Assembly (NCBI GenBank): GCA_003313425.1
Contig: NHZP01000015.1
Location: 682,001-746,000 of the forward strand
Reading direction: 5' to 3'
DNA from: Pseudopyrenochaeta lycopersici
Lineage: Eukaryota > Ascomycota > Dothideomycetes > Pleosporales > Pseudopyrenochaetaceae
Length of the DNA stretch: 64,000 bases
How positions within the stretch are numbered: the stretch's first letter is position 1; each line of letters starts with the position of its first letter. This document shows, piece by piece, positions 44,963 to 54,233 of this stretch. A program made the translations under genes and the position numbers. A model generated the notes under the pieces. The model ran no database searches. It saw only the letters and a program-made list of their open reading frames with translations, and was not told where the DNA came from.

Positions 44963-47847
44963 CTAGGTGTGTGCCCGAGATTCTTGTTTTGAGGGATGCT
45001 GGAAGTCTTTTTCCGAAAGAGTATTCTTGGGATTTGAGAAGGGTTGTGAGACCGCAGAGTTCGCACTTCTTACGTTCTGGGGCCAGGGTACATGAGGTAA
45101 TGCTTGAAGCGCCCCTGCTTTTGGCGCTGATCTCTCAGCTATTGTAGTTCCGAGGTAGGAAGGGGGGTTTCCTATAGCCTTTGGCTGTGTGAAAGGTTGG
45201 CTGAGAAGCCTGGGATCTATGGTACTAAGGGAAGGAGTTATTGTAGGATGCGGAGCTGTAGTTGTCCCAGTTAATGCAGGAGGGACTTTTACTGTTCCTG
45301 CTGCTGCTTCTGGACGTTGAGTGATCGATGCAGTTGCTTGCTGAGATGTTGACGTGCTCTCCGTTCTCGTACTACTACTTCGTTGCCCTGGCATATTATC
45401 AAAAATTGTCATTGTAGGAGTCTTTGGGCTGTATCGCCAATTGTCATGACGTGTGAAAGCTAGATTATGTACACTTCTGTCATTTTGCTCGACCCTCGTT
45501 ACATTATCAGCGGCAGGAGGTTGCGTGTCCGCTCGAAATCGGAGAGACTGAGCAATGGAGAGGTCCAAATTTGGATCGTTGGAAGGTTGCGGTATAGTAT
45601 CAGACAAGTCATATGGTGGCAGGCGATTCGAATATAATGCCTCCATTACATCGAGAATTGAAGGCTCATATGTATCTTCTGTGCATAGGATGGGAAGCTT
45701 AGGATAAGGAGGAGGACCAGAATCTTTCTTGTTGTCCTTTACCACCCCACTGGCATGGGACTGTTCATATGCGTCCAGGGAGTCAATGAGAGAAGCTTGA
45801 GCATATGCATCAGACGCTGCAATCATATCAATTGAATGATCTGGGGCGAGCCAGTCCGTCGGAGAAAGCCTTTCGCAATTATCTTCCCCTGTGATAGTGT
45901 ATTGAAGGTCAGTAATCCCCAGATCTGCTCGAATCCTGTTAATAGTCGGTGAATAGGGATGGAGTCCAGGATGCATTCTGTTATGCCTTTCTAATTCTTC
46001 GATAGCCCTGATTCGAGGCTGGGAGCTATGGTCTAGAGATAAAGCCATGCCATGAAGTATCAACAAATCGATCTGGCTACGCCGTTGGCGTGCAGTGCCA
46101 ATACTTGAAGGCTGGAGATCAAGTTGAGATCTAAATTGCCAGTGTGGTATCGAATTGGGAGCTCGACGAAATGAAAAATCCGTGATATTGTCACCAATCG
46201 CATTCGGTAATTGCCGTTGTCGCAGAACCGCCAGTTCAGTGTTATGTGAAGAGCGATTCTTGGTAACTTTTCTTTGTGTACTGGTGTAGTTCGAAGGATG
46301 AGTAAGAGGATGGTTTCGGCTTTGAGTAGAAGGATGATTTGCATCTGGTACGAGTCTTCGACCTCGAGCAAGCGCACGGCGGTACCTTCTCACAAGTAGC
46401 TGATTCTGATGATTTTGAGTTTGAATTTCCGCTTTTACATCAAATCGAAGTTCCTTGTGCCTACGGATGATGTCTTTGTTGGCGGAGAAAGGGATTGGAG
46501 AAGATTTGACTGGATTCCATCCGCATCGAAGCAAAAGCGCAAGAGTCTCTTTAGGTTTCAGCACATCAGGATGATACCGTTCACGATGGTGAACAACAGA
46601 AATTTTAGATCCAAAAGCGGACATGGCGACCACGTTGCTCGTACCGCGGAAGTCCTAAGAATTGTTATTCAAGCTGTTACCATGCCCCCTTTATAACAGA
46701 GTGCTGGGGCTCTGAGTACCTCAACTGAAGGCATCATATGCTGCCACTCGCCCAAAAAGTATCCTGGAAAATGCTCCTGCCTCAAGAACCTAATTGCCTT
46801 GACGATCTCGTATGCTGGGGGTACATCGGGGTCCACTATCTCGTTCGGATACTGCCTTTTGAAATCACGCAGGTCCTTGGGTATATCGTCCTCGACATGC
46901 CACACTTTTTCGTTCTCGCTCATGATTGTCTCTAAAGATTGCTTTGGAAGATGCAAGAGGCACTCCACGGGAAAATACGAGTCATAGTAGGTTCCTGGCG
47001 GAAAAGTGTCACGGATCTGCTCGATGATGGTCTGCCGTAACGATGGCCAGAGCGAGACAAATTGGACCAGTTCAAACTTGGCGACAGTTGTTAGTGATAT
47101 AAAGATGAGCCCTGAGGAATTACGACTTACCTGTTGGAGTCTGCCCTTTGGTCCCCATCGCTTATTTAGCTCCTCGTACCATTCCCTCGACTTCTCATCT
47201 ATGTTCAGGGGAAAGCCTTTGTTCGTATACATATCATCAACGTGGCGTTGAACGACTTGTATGCTTTCTTCATCACTGTTCTCTATGGCCTCCATCAGCT
47301 CTCTCACACCACGCTTGCCATCATCTATGTCTTCTGTGGCCCTTCTCAGTGGCGATTTGTCGGCCTGCAGAGAAGGAAACGCTGCTGGCTTTGCGCTGGG
47401 GTAGATAGTGTAAGGAACATGCTTAGATTTCCGACTTTTAATGCGACCTGTAGTTCGATGGACAGATAGCGAAGTGTAGTCACGACCATTCTCGAGGTTA
47501 CTATCAGCGCCCTGGCGAAGTGATTCCTTGAGGGTGTGTTGAACGTTCAACATGTTGGAACGGTGACGCCTCTCTGAAGGCGTGATGATGTTGGAGGCAA
47601 TACGAGGTATCGGGGCTGGTTTATATGATGCTGATGTGACTGGTATATGTAGTGAAGTGAAAGGTGACTGGTAAGGTGTATGATGAGCAGTTGAAACGAA
47701 GGCTTGGTGACTCGAAAAACCAGGGCTTCTCGCGTGTGCAGCCGTATGTTGGTCTGTTGACTTTGGTGATGCTTCTGACTCGCCATTCTCGTTCTTGTAT
47801 CGGGCAGGGCGTTTGAGTTTCTTCTCGGGTCGTAGATTGTATGACAT
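44963..47847 (-). CDS. Orphan protein, three exons, 921 aa
   Basis: Exons 47847-47131, 47076-46720 and 46654-44963. The first intron is 54 bp (GTAAGT...CACTAAC...CCAAG). The second is 65 bp (GTACTC...CTTAG) and joins what look like two separate long frames into one, in phase. The start is the ATG at 47847 (MSYNLRPEKKLKRPARYKN). The N-terminal 150 residues are Ser/His/Pro-rich. The middle looks folded (KSREWYEELNKRWGPKGR, FELVQFVSLWPSLRQTI, AIRFLRQEHFPGYFLGEW). The C-terminal half is disordered and Ser/Thr/Gln/Pro-rich, with one folded-looking stretch near IRADLGITDLQYTITG. I do not recognise a family. The first intron has no stop and is a multiple of three, so its retention would simply add 18 residues. 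Confidence 0.65.
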
Positions 47848-48531
47848 CTCCGCCAAGTCCAATATGGTGATTTATGTTGATGTAAGAATATCTTTCGATA
47901 GGCCTGCGTGTAGAAATGGCTGCTTGTACCGGAATTGAAAGCTTGAATAATTTCGTATCATTGTGGCACGCACGTGCAAAGGTAAGGCTCTGCATGGCGA
48001 TTGCATTGTGGATCTAGGGCCCGATAGTGGCCTTGAAACAGTTAAGGTGAAGGTCGGGGACGCCTGCTGTATTATGTACGGGTGCAATGTAGCTAGGCAG
48101 TCGCAGTTATCACGTCAAGCGCTCGTGTGCTTGCTCAGTGGCCCCCGCAATGAGGTTTTGCTGTCCTGACGACGATATACATTCACCTAGGGACTCGGGA
48201 ACACAGGCCTTCGTTGTCTCCACACTTGTAATCGCTAATCAGTATGACTACGGCAAGAAGCTACGGATATTGAAGACACTACGAAGATAAAAAGAAAACA
48301 TGGAAGGTGATTTGTATAATAGAATTTATTTTTGGTGGCATACGGTAAAACTTTTGACACCTGTGCTTCGCGATTGCCTCAGGAAACGGCCGTGGCACTT
48401 AAGTGACTCGTGCCTGCCTTTCAGGTCATGGAGAGTTGTGCCAAAGAACGCCGAAAAGTATGCTTGGGTATAACGCTATATGAAAATACGCCTTGAACAA
48501 ATCATGAAATCAGTTGAACAACGTTTATCCT
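47848..48531. other. Intergenic region
   Basis: Upstream region of the 921-aa orphan and 3' flank of the phosphatase-like gene, both on the minus strand. Nothing recognised. Confidence 0.5.
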
Positions 48532-49494
48532 CTATGTATCCTGAAAAGGAGTAACATCGCGTCCTGCAAATCGAAGCGCATCCGACTCCTCCATAGCGTC
48601 ATCCATGTCCATGTCCTCGTCGAGCGTGTGCTCAATGGATCGCTTCAATTTCATAGTCGGGGCGGACCGGATCTGTAATCCATCCTGGTCTTGGCTGTTT
48701 GTTGCGCGGCTATGGGAAGGTGCTTGAGCATTAGAAGTTGCGACAGAGCGCCTCGCTTGTACAATGTCCCAGTGCGAGCGTAAAATGTTCTTGATGGTGT
48801 CGTCAAAGTTAATGCAGAAACGCTGTGCCTGGCAGACCTGCATAGCCTTGATGTAGTCGAAATTGTTTAGCGTCTCCATGAGGTAGGCTGCTCCAACGGC
48901 TGCTGACTTCTCGTTTCCAGACTCGCAAAAGACCAGGACCTTGCCAAGTGAAGGTTCTCCAGTTTTCTCCAGAGTGTGCTGGCGGACTCGTGCGACGTGA
49001 GTGTTGATGATCTTGGTGGTCTCTGTAAAGATTCCAACCAGGTCGTGGAAGTTGGGCGCCTCCACGGTAGCCACCTCCATGCATACCTCTCCGGCCGCTT
49101 GGACAGCGCCCATCATGCTGTTTACTTTTGACCGAACCGCCAAGACCATAGTGATACCCTCCCGCTCCAGAAATGCTTTGTCCTTTGCTGCCACCATCGG
49201 CCCAAGATACAGCCACGGCAGGATCATTTGCGCCTGCCGCCGCCGCTCATATGCCCACTCCAACAGGGTATTCTTCTGCACAACATCCTCCAGGTCCAGC
49301 TCCCTCAGAAAGCTCATATCCAGCTCCTCGGCATTGCCATTTGCAACGGTGAGATCGGGCATATTGGTTGTGATGGTAGGCGGGGGTACAACTATTCGCG
49401 GCGGCGTGGGCAGACGGTAGCTGTACTCATGATGGTTGCGCTTATAGCCATTGGGCCTATCAGACATTCCTGCCTCTTCGCGCATCGTGGCCAT
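48532..49494 (-). CDS. Dual-specificity-phosphatase-like protein, altered active site (STYX-like)
   Basis: Single exon, 320 aa from the ATG at 49494 (MATMREEAGMSDRP). Residues about 85-240 follow the DSP fold: ILPWLYLGPMVAAKD, then the strand with GITMVLAVRS, a helix with FTETTKIINTHVARV, the P-loop region and a closing helix with YIKAMQVCQAQRF. The P-loop reads VLVFCESGNEKSA: the cysteine (Cys190) of the HCx5R signature is kept, but His is Phe189 and the phosphate-binding Arg is Lys196. Active DSPs need that Arg, so this is probably a pseudophosphatase that binds phospho-partners, as STYX does, or a very weak enzyme. The C-terminal tail is acidic with Asp/Met-rich DEDMDMDDAMEE. Role unknown. 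Confidence 0.8.
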   Translation of the reverse strand: MATMREEAGMSDRPNGYKRNHHEYSYRLPTPPRIVVPPPTITTNMPDLTVANGNAEELDMSFLRELDLEDVVQKNTLLEWAYERRRQAQMILPWLYLGPMVAAKDKAFLEREGITMVLAVRSKVNSMMGAVQAAGEVCMEVATVEAPNFHDLVGIFTETTKIINTHVARVRQHTLEKTGEPSLGKVLVFCESGNEKSAAVGAAYLMETLNNFDYIKAMQVCQAQRFCINFDDTIKNILRSHWDIVQARRSVATSNAQAPSHSRATNSQDQDGLQIRSAPTMKLKRSIEHTLDEDMDMDDAMEESDALRFAGRDVTPFQDT

Positions 49495-50445
49495 GTTGGG
49501 TGACTTGGGGCGCTGGGTACAGTCTTCGGGATACTTGTATCTGCGGTAGCGGGGTCGAGATGTTGAAAGCTTTGGTGGGGTTCACAGCAGCGCAGCGGAT
49601 GCGCAAACTTCTGCAATGTGGCGAATCTCCTCAGGGCACAGTGAGTTGTAGTGAGATGTTGGACCGCCACTGCTCGACGTGCGGGAAAGTCTGCTAAGCT
49701 CGCCGCAGGCAACAGCGAGCTGACTAGGGCAATATCGTCCAAGAGCCTCGGAACGACTACCACAATCGACTGAGCCGATTCGCGCGGTGTAAGACGCGCG
49801 ACTGCGCATGCCGGCCCAGACCTCTCATTGTGAACAGAGGATGGCCAAAAGAGCGTTCATCGAGTGAAAGCGCGTTCTCACACCACCGAAAGTGCTAGCC
49901 AGGGGAGGTGCTCGAGAGGCGCTGGCTGACGTAAGGTGTCACCCACGATCTTCGCCGTTTAAATTCTTATACACGCCTCACACGCCGTCAAGGATATCAA
50001 GCTCACACTCGCTATGCAGGATCGCTGTCATATGGCTTCCATACAGCCATAAATGCAGGGTCATCTTGTGCCAGTAGCCAGGTTCAAACTTAAAATACCA
50101 CACTCTCGATCCGCTTGTGGAAACGGCGCGATTGGAACTTACATCGTGTCACAAAAGCAACCCTCCAGGTGCAGGTTTAGCTTCCACGCCGCATACGAAG
50201 TATGCCAGTAGTGGGCAATCTGGCTAGAACCCTCAAAACCAGCCAATCGCTTCGGACAGCATATGTGGGCTTCATGCATGAGTCTTTGCGTGGGCACCGT
50301 CTTACATTGTACTCTATTGCTTGCGGCAAAACATCCGGACCATTATCTTTGACCTTTCCTTTTATTTTCCTGAGTCTGGCGTCTTTCTGAACAATTTGCC
50401 TTCCACATACTTTCCCTGTCCAAAGTTTACTAATACAATTGCACG
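49495..50445. other. Divergent promoter region
   Basis: Upstream of the phosphatase-like gene (minus) and of the GNAT gene starting at 50446 (plus). Frames here are antisense shadows or lack starts. Confidence 0.5.
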
Positions 50446-51255
50446 ATGCCTGTTCGCCCCGCTACGCCACAGGATGTCCCAGCCATAGCATCCCTATGCA
50501 CAGCCGCATGGTTCGATGAGGGTCTCTTCGGCCCCGTGATTCATCCGTATCGCCATGAGTACCCGGAAGACGTGAAGATTTTCTGGCACGAGTCTATTCA
50601 GAGCCATTGGAAAAATCCCCGCAACAAAATCATCGTGGCAACAACGACAGAGGAACAGAAAGAGAAGATTGTCGGTATAGCAGTCTGGCAGCGACAGGGA
50701 GATGATAGGGGCGCGAAGAGGGTAGAGAGTGAGTGGGTAGATGTCGGTGAGTATTTTGATGGCGGGTGCATACGCAACGCATAATTTCACAGTACCTCGC
50801 ACCGCACTATACATTATAAATACCAACCTCTACCAGGTCCAGATGCCTTCCCACCGCTCGCTTCCACGACGAACCGTGCCATAGACCCCAGCAAACGCAC
50901 CATATTACAAGATTCATTCTCCTACTATTCACATCACTGGCATGGCCCACGCTCTAATAACTGGTATCTCTCGTTGTGCGGCACCCACCCAGACTACCAT
51001 GGCAAAGGATTCGGGCGCGAGCTCGTCGTATGGGGTCTCGACGAAGCCAGGAAGGAAAATGTGCACGCAAGCGTTGTTTCGAGCCATGGGAGCGATGGTT
51101 TCTATCAACGATGTGGGTTCGACGAGGTCGTTGGGAACTGTACTAAAGGTGAGGGAAATCCGCTAGGTATGGCCCAGGTTGCGGGTGGTAATATATTGTT
51201 CATGTGGCCCAAGGCACTGGATGAGGACGCAAGTGGTGTAAAGCCAACTTCCTAA
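50446..51255 (+). CDS. GNAT-family N-acetyltransferase
   Basis: Transfers acetyl from acetyl-CoA to an amine; substrate unknown. Exons 50446-50746 and 50837-51255 give 239 aa, with a 90-bp intron (GTGAGT...CTACCAG) in frame. The start is MPVRPATPQDVPAIASLC, the usual first strand and helix of the fold. The acetyl-CoA loop is in CGTHPDYHGKGFGRELV (Q/R-x-x-G-x-G/A type: the GKGFG run), followed by the helix WGLDEARKENVHASVVS and the late FYQRCGFDEV strand typical of GNATs. The W-rich middle (IFWHESIQSHWKNP) is common in fungal GNATs. No targeting signal. Confidence 0.87.
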
Positions 51256-51529
51256 TCCAAGAAAATATAACACAATATGTGCAATAATACCTCAATGACC
51301 AACTCCTCTAAAGCTACACGTCTATTGGTCAATCCATACCATATGTAAAACCCGTATAGTCACACTGACAATAAACCTACCCTGAACACCATCATGAATA
51401 TGAAATCCCGAATTTTCCACTCCCTCGGTGCATTGAACGGTTACAACCCTTTGTCGTCGCCGAACCGTCTCACATCTCAACCAAGACTGCGTTCATTGCG
51501 AATACGGACTTGGCCCTATTCCTCTCTGC

Positions 51530-52075
51530 TCAAAGCACAAGCCGATAGAACACGGCATCCTCGACACTCTCATAATAACTCTCAATCTCCTCAAACCCAT
51601 ATCTCTTATACAACGTCCTCGCAGCCGTCATACCACTCAGCGTATCCAGCAACATCTCTTTATATCCCAATTGCCTCGCTTGCTGAATCGCCAGCTCCAT
51701 CAATAACTTACTGACGCCCAACCCCCGTGACTCCGGGGTGAGATAGAGACGCTTTAATTCGCACTGCTCCGGCGGCGCAAAGGGCCGGATAGCTACACAC
51801 CCTATGATATGCTCTGACGAAGAAAATGGTAGGCCGTTCGTGGCTGATGACGCCGCGGATGCTGTCGGCGAAATGGTGTAAGCGAGGTACACAGCGCCGC
51901 CTTTTTCGGCTGCATATTTTCCAGGAAGCCCATCGAGTTCTGTTGCAAAGTTCTGGAAGTCGAGGCTGATTGGGAGTGCTTGTGCATATGCGAGGAAGAG
52001 TTTCCCCACTATCGCTTTATCGTCTGGGAATGTGGCGGGGCGGATTTTGACTTCTGGTCGCGTATCCTGGGCCAT
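51530..52075 (-). CDS. GNAT-family N-acetyltransferase (parent of the broken copy upstream)
   Basis: Single exon, 181 aa from the ATG at 52075 (MAQDTRPEVKIRPATF). The GNAT order is complete: first strand and helix, then IIGCVAIRPF, ELKRLYLTPESRGLGVSKLL with the R-G-L-G acetyl-CoA loop, the helix AIQQARQLGYKEMLLDTL and the late LYKRYGFEEI strand. The layout is like the RimI/YesJ-type single-domain enzymes; the substrate is unknown. Its 5' flank and 5' half are repeated upstream at 52157-52800 as a disrupted copy (listed separately). The convergent neighbour at 50.4-51.3 kb is also a GNAT but shows no close similarity. Confidence 0.88.
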   Translation of the reverse strand: MAQDTRPEVKIRPATFPDDKAIVGKLFLAYAQALPISLDFQNFATELDGLPGKYAAEKGGAVYLAYTISPTASAASSATNGLPFSSSEHIIGCVAIRPFAPPEQCELKRLYLTPESRGLGVSKLLMELAIQQARQLGYKEMLLDTLSGMTAARTLYKRYGFEEIESYYESVEDAVFYRLVL

Positions 52076-52800
52076 GGTTTTCTTAGACTTGAGAAATCCG
52101 ATCCAAGTTTCTTCTTATCGAAAATCCAATTACTAGGGAGGTGACGGTGCTAAGTTTCGCGGATGGGTACATATCCTATGATTTGCTGTGGTGGAGAAGA
52201 TGGTTGAGCGTCTGCTTTGCCGTTGATGGCCGATGTCGTCGGAGGCGCTGTCGGCCAAATGGTGTACGCAGGATATGACAGCGGCGCCCTTTTCAACGGC
52301 ATATCCCCCAGGGAGTTCGCCGAGTATTTTTTTTCCAAAGTTTTGGAAGTCGACACTGGTAGGGCGTGCTTGTGCGTATGCGCTAGGGTGTTAGCTCAAA
52401 GGTGACCGGCTTCCGCTTTCGAACCAGAGTCGCGGCGTATCAAACTGGCCAGCTTGTGGTATTGAAAGTTTTTCTCTTCTTTTAACTTAAGGAAAGAAGA
52501 CAAAATGAAAAAAAGATCAAGATTAGCTAGTGCACAGGCTGGTGCGCTTGACCTCATAGAGATGCGGATGTGCTCTTTTCTGTTGGACCTAGGCTGTCCT
52601 CTCATTTACTAGCAACCCCCAAAAAACCGCTAGCCGAGTGTGGAAGTCTAGGTCGTCCATTTCTCAACGACACCGGAATTTGACTTCTAGTTGCGTATCA
52701 TATGCCATAACTTCCTGGACTCGAGAGATTCCTGATCCAAGTTTTTCTCATATCGAGATATCAATTGGTTGGGGAAGTAATCGTGTTAAGTTTTGTACGG
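52076..52800. repeat. Tandem duplication of a GNAT 5' region
   Basis: The stretch 52076-52165 (upstream flank of the intact GNAT) and 52709-52800 (upstream flank of the broken copy) are diverged direct repeats. Both carry GATCCAAGTTT, then a TATCGA-type segment and CGTGTTAAG/GGTGCTAAG-type runs, in the same order and spacing. Together with the coding part this is a tandem unit of about 630 bp, copied once. No target-site duplication or transposon end is visible. Confidence 0.7.
52157..52708 (-). pseudogene. Disrupted 5' half-copy of the neighbouring GNAT gene
   Basis: The copy's first codons lie at 52708 (MAYDTQLEVKFR, compare MAQDTRPEVKIR in the intact gene). The part matching intact-gene residues about 29-95 lies at 52157-52382 (compare DFQNFATELDGLPGKYAAEK with the copy's DFQNF... 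and a later ...IIGYVPIRE). In the intact gene these two parts are 84 bp apart; here they are about 327 bp apart, so roughly 240 bp of unrelated sequence sits between them. The copy also has frameshifts and stops, and lacks the acetyl-CoA loop and the C-terminal half. It cannot make an enzyme. Confidence 0.8.
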
Positions 52801-53168
52801 ACGCTGTTTACTAGATTTCTTCCGGCTTTAGAAGATATATATCTTTCTGGACCCTATGTGTACTTTTGCAAGCACTAGCCTTAATTCAAGAATCGACAAA
52901 CTTCGACGTATTCGTGTGTTTCGATGCTTACGATTGGTTGTTCATCGTTGCACGCTTGTGGGGCGCTTAAAAATGACTCGAAACTCGCATTAAAAAAAGT
53001 GGGAGTAAAGTCGGCCTTGCCCCGATATTGGCTCGTGTGGTCTATCTTGGTCATTTAATACTCGCTGACTCCACCATTAGAGTTTTTAAGAGCTGTCTCC
53101 AGCGCTTCTAAATATTTGCGTATGTATATAAACATTGCATTTTGATATTTCGTATAAATCACGTGAGC
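52801..53168. other. Upstream region of the tRNA-Pro gene
   Basis: AT-rich, no protein gene. It holds a TATATAAA box at 53125-53132, listed separately. An 115-codon minus-strand frame at 53055-53402 crosses the tRNA gene and is not believed. Confidence 0.5.
53125..53132 (+). promoter_or_regulatory. TATA box upstream of the tRNA gene
   Basis: TATATAAA lies 37-44 bp upstream of the tRNA 5' end. Upstream TATA elements are usual for tRNA genes of fission yeast and plants. Here it may matter more, because the internal box A is split (see the tRNA). Confidence 0.45.
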
Positions 53169-53179
53169 GGTCTTGTGGT

Positions 53180-53230
53180 GTAAGTCTATCAACCCAACCA
53201 CAACTTCCACATGATCTAACAGCCAGCCAG
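53180..53230 (+). other. Spliceosomal-type intron 1 within tRNA-Pro
   Basis: 51 bp with GTAAGT at its 5' end, a CTAAC branch motif about 12 nt from the 3' end, and AG at 53229-53230. It splits the D-stem between tRNA positions 11 and 12, inside box A. Its size and signals match the mRNA introns of the neighbouring genes. Confidence 0.75.
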
Positions 53231-53244
53231 CTAGTGGTATGATT

Positions 53245-53299
53245 GTGAGTAGTCCTCTACAGCGGTTCTTACATACGTCGATACTAATATATATACCAG
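53245..53299 (+). other. Spliceosomal-type intron 2 within tRNA-Pro
   Basis: 55 bp with GTGAGT at its 5' end, TACTAAT branch sequence and ACCAG at its 3' end. It lies exactly between tRNA positions 26 and 27, at the junction of D-arm and anticodon stem. It shows no sequence similarity to intron 1. Confidence 0.75.
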
Positions 53300-53367
53300 C
53301 TCGCTTAGGGTACACCCCAAGCATAGCTTGCGAGAGGCCCCGCGTTCGAGTCGCGGCAAGACCCCAA

Positions 53368-53373
53368 TTTTTT
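53368..53373 (+). terminator. RNA polymerase III terminator
   Basis: A run of six T on the plus strand starts four bases after the discriminator base of the tRNA-Pro gene, the usual distance for a pol III stop. Confidence 0.8.
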
Positions 53374-54233
53374 GGACTTTTGAAGTTTGCGCGATAATGC
53401 ATGTATAGCCATGGAGAGAGAAAGACAAGTAGAAGGGGACATTACGATACTACATGCCCATTTTAGTATTTCTTCTGGGACTGGGCACATTCGCACTATA
53501 GTTTTTTGTTTCCTATGGTCCAACAATCGCTGTATTGTGGCATGTCACTGTAAACGTTCCCTGTAGTCGTCCGAATGTAGAAGTACCTCCGATCTAGGAT
53601 CGATCCTACGTCCGTTCCGCAGCGTAGCACTGCATGGAGTCAGCACCTAAAACAAATGTTGCTTAAGTCGGTTCACTAGCCGCGCGGTGGTGTGCCAAGT
53701 ACGATGTGCAACCCGCGTCAACAACGTCGCCTCCACGCTCTCGGGACCTGAACGTGGGCTGACTTATTGCGGCGCAGCCGATGGGAAATGAAAGATGAGT
53801 CTGCGTCACTTTAGGCTGAGTAGGAAGGATGCCGAGGCTGCATTGCGATTTGCTGGTTATGCAAAACTGGTTTCCACGGGGACAGGGTGTGAAGCGTAGA
53901 ATGGTTAGAGACGACATGAGACAGACCTAAGCAAGGTGGCGGAAAGCGATATGAAGGTCATCCGCGGAGCCGGTTAGAAGGATGCAAGAGGCTTTTCGCT
54001 TGCGGTAAGTTTTGATGTGCCGCGCAGGATTCAACACATGGGAATGGAAAAAGGACTTGCTAGAAGTGGTTGTTTCAGAAAGAAAATGAGAAAACGAACG
54101 CAGCGCCAATGTTTGAAGATACGTAGCTGCATCAATGCTTGCGTGTCTATTCTTGATCATAGTCATGAGTTTTAAAAGCCGTTAAACGATATGTACTAAT
54201 TTTTGGTCCAATCTCAAACGGTGAGTCTGGGAT
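53374..54233. other. Intergenic region
   Basis: Between the tRNA-Pro terminator and the 3' end of the permease. Short minus-strand frames have no recognisable content. I looked for further tRNA boxes here and found none. Confidence 0.5.

Larger units (their letters stand above)
53169..53364 (+). tRNA. tRNA-Pro(AGG) interrupted by two spliceosomal-type introns and one tRNA intron
   Basis: Removing 53180-53230, 53245-53299 and 53311-53328 leaves a 72-nt tRNA. Acceptor strand 53169-53175 (GGTCTTG) pairs 7/7 with 53357-53363 (CAAGACC). The discriminator is C at 53364, as expected for tRNA-Pro. The rejoined D-arm reads TGGTCTAGTGGTATGATT, which matches the yeast tRNA-Pro D-arm exactly. Anticodon stem CTCGC (53300-53304) pairs 5/5 with GCGAG (53330-53334), with TT-AGG-G in the loop and the anticodon AGG at 53307-53309. 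The variable loop is 5 nt. T-stem 53340-53344 pairs 5/5 with 53352-53356 around the loop TTCGAGT, which holds box B. The 18-nt intron after position 37 is the ordinary kind cut by tRNA endonuclease. The other two are GT-AG introns, one inside the D-stem and one between positions 26 and 27. Confidence 0.85.

Noticed and set aside
52395..52450. tRNA-like GGTTCGAA on the minus strand inside the GNAT relic
   Set aside because: The five bases on each side of the loop do not pair, and no D-arm or acceptor pairing could be found.
53055..53402. 115-codon minus-strand frame across the tRNA gene
   Set aside because: It is the antisense of the tRNA-Pro gene and its introns; the tRNA fold explains the sequence far better.
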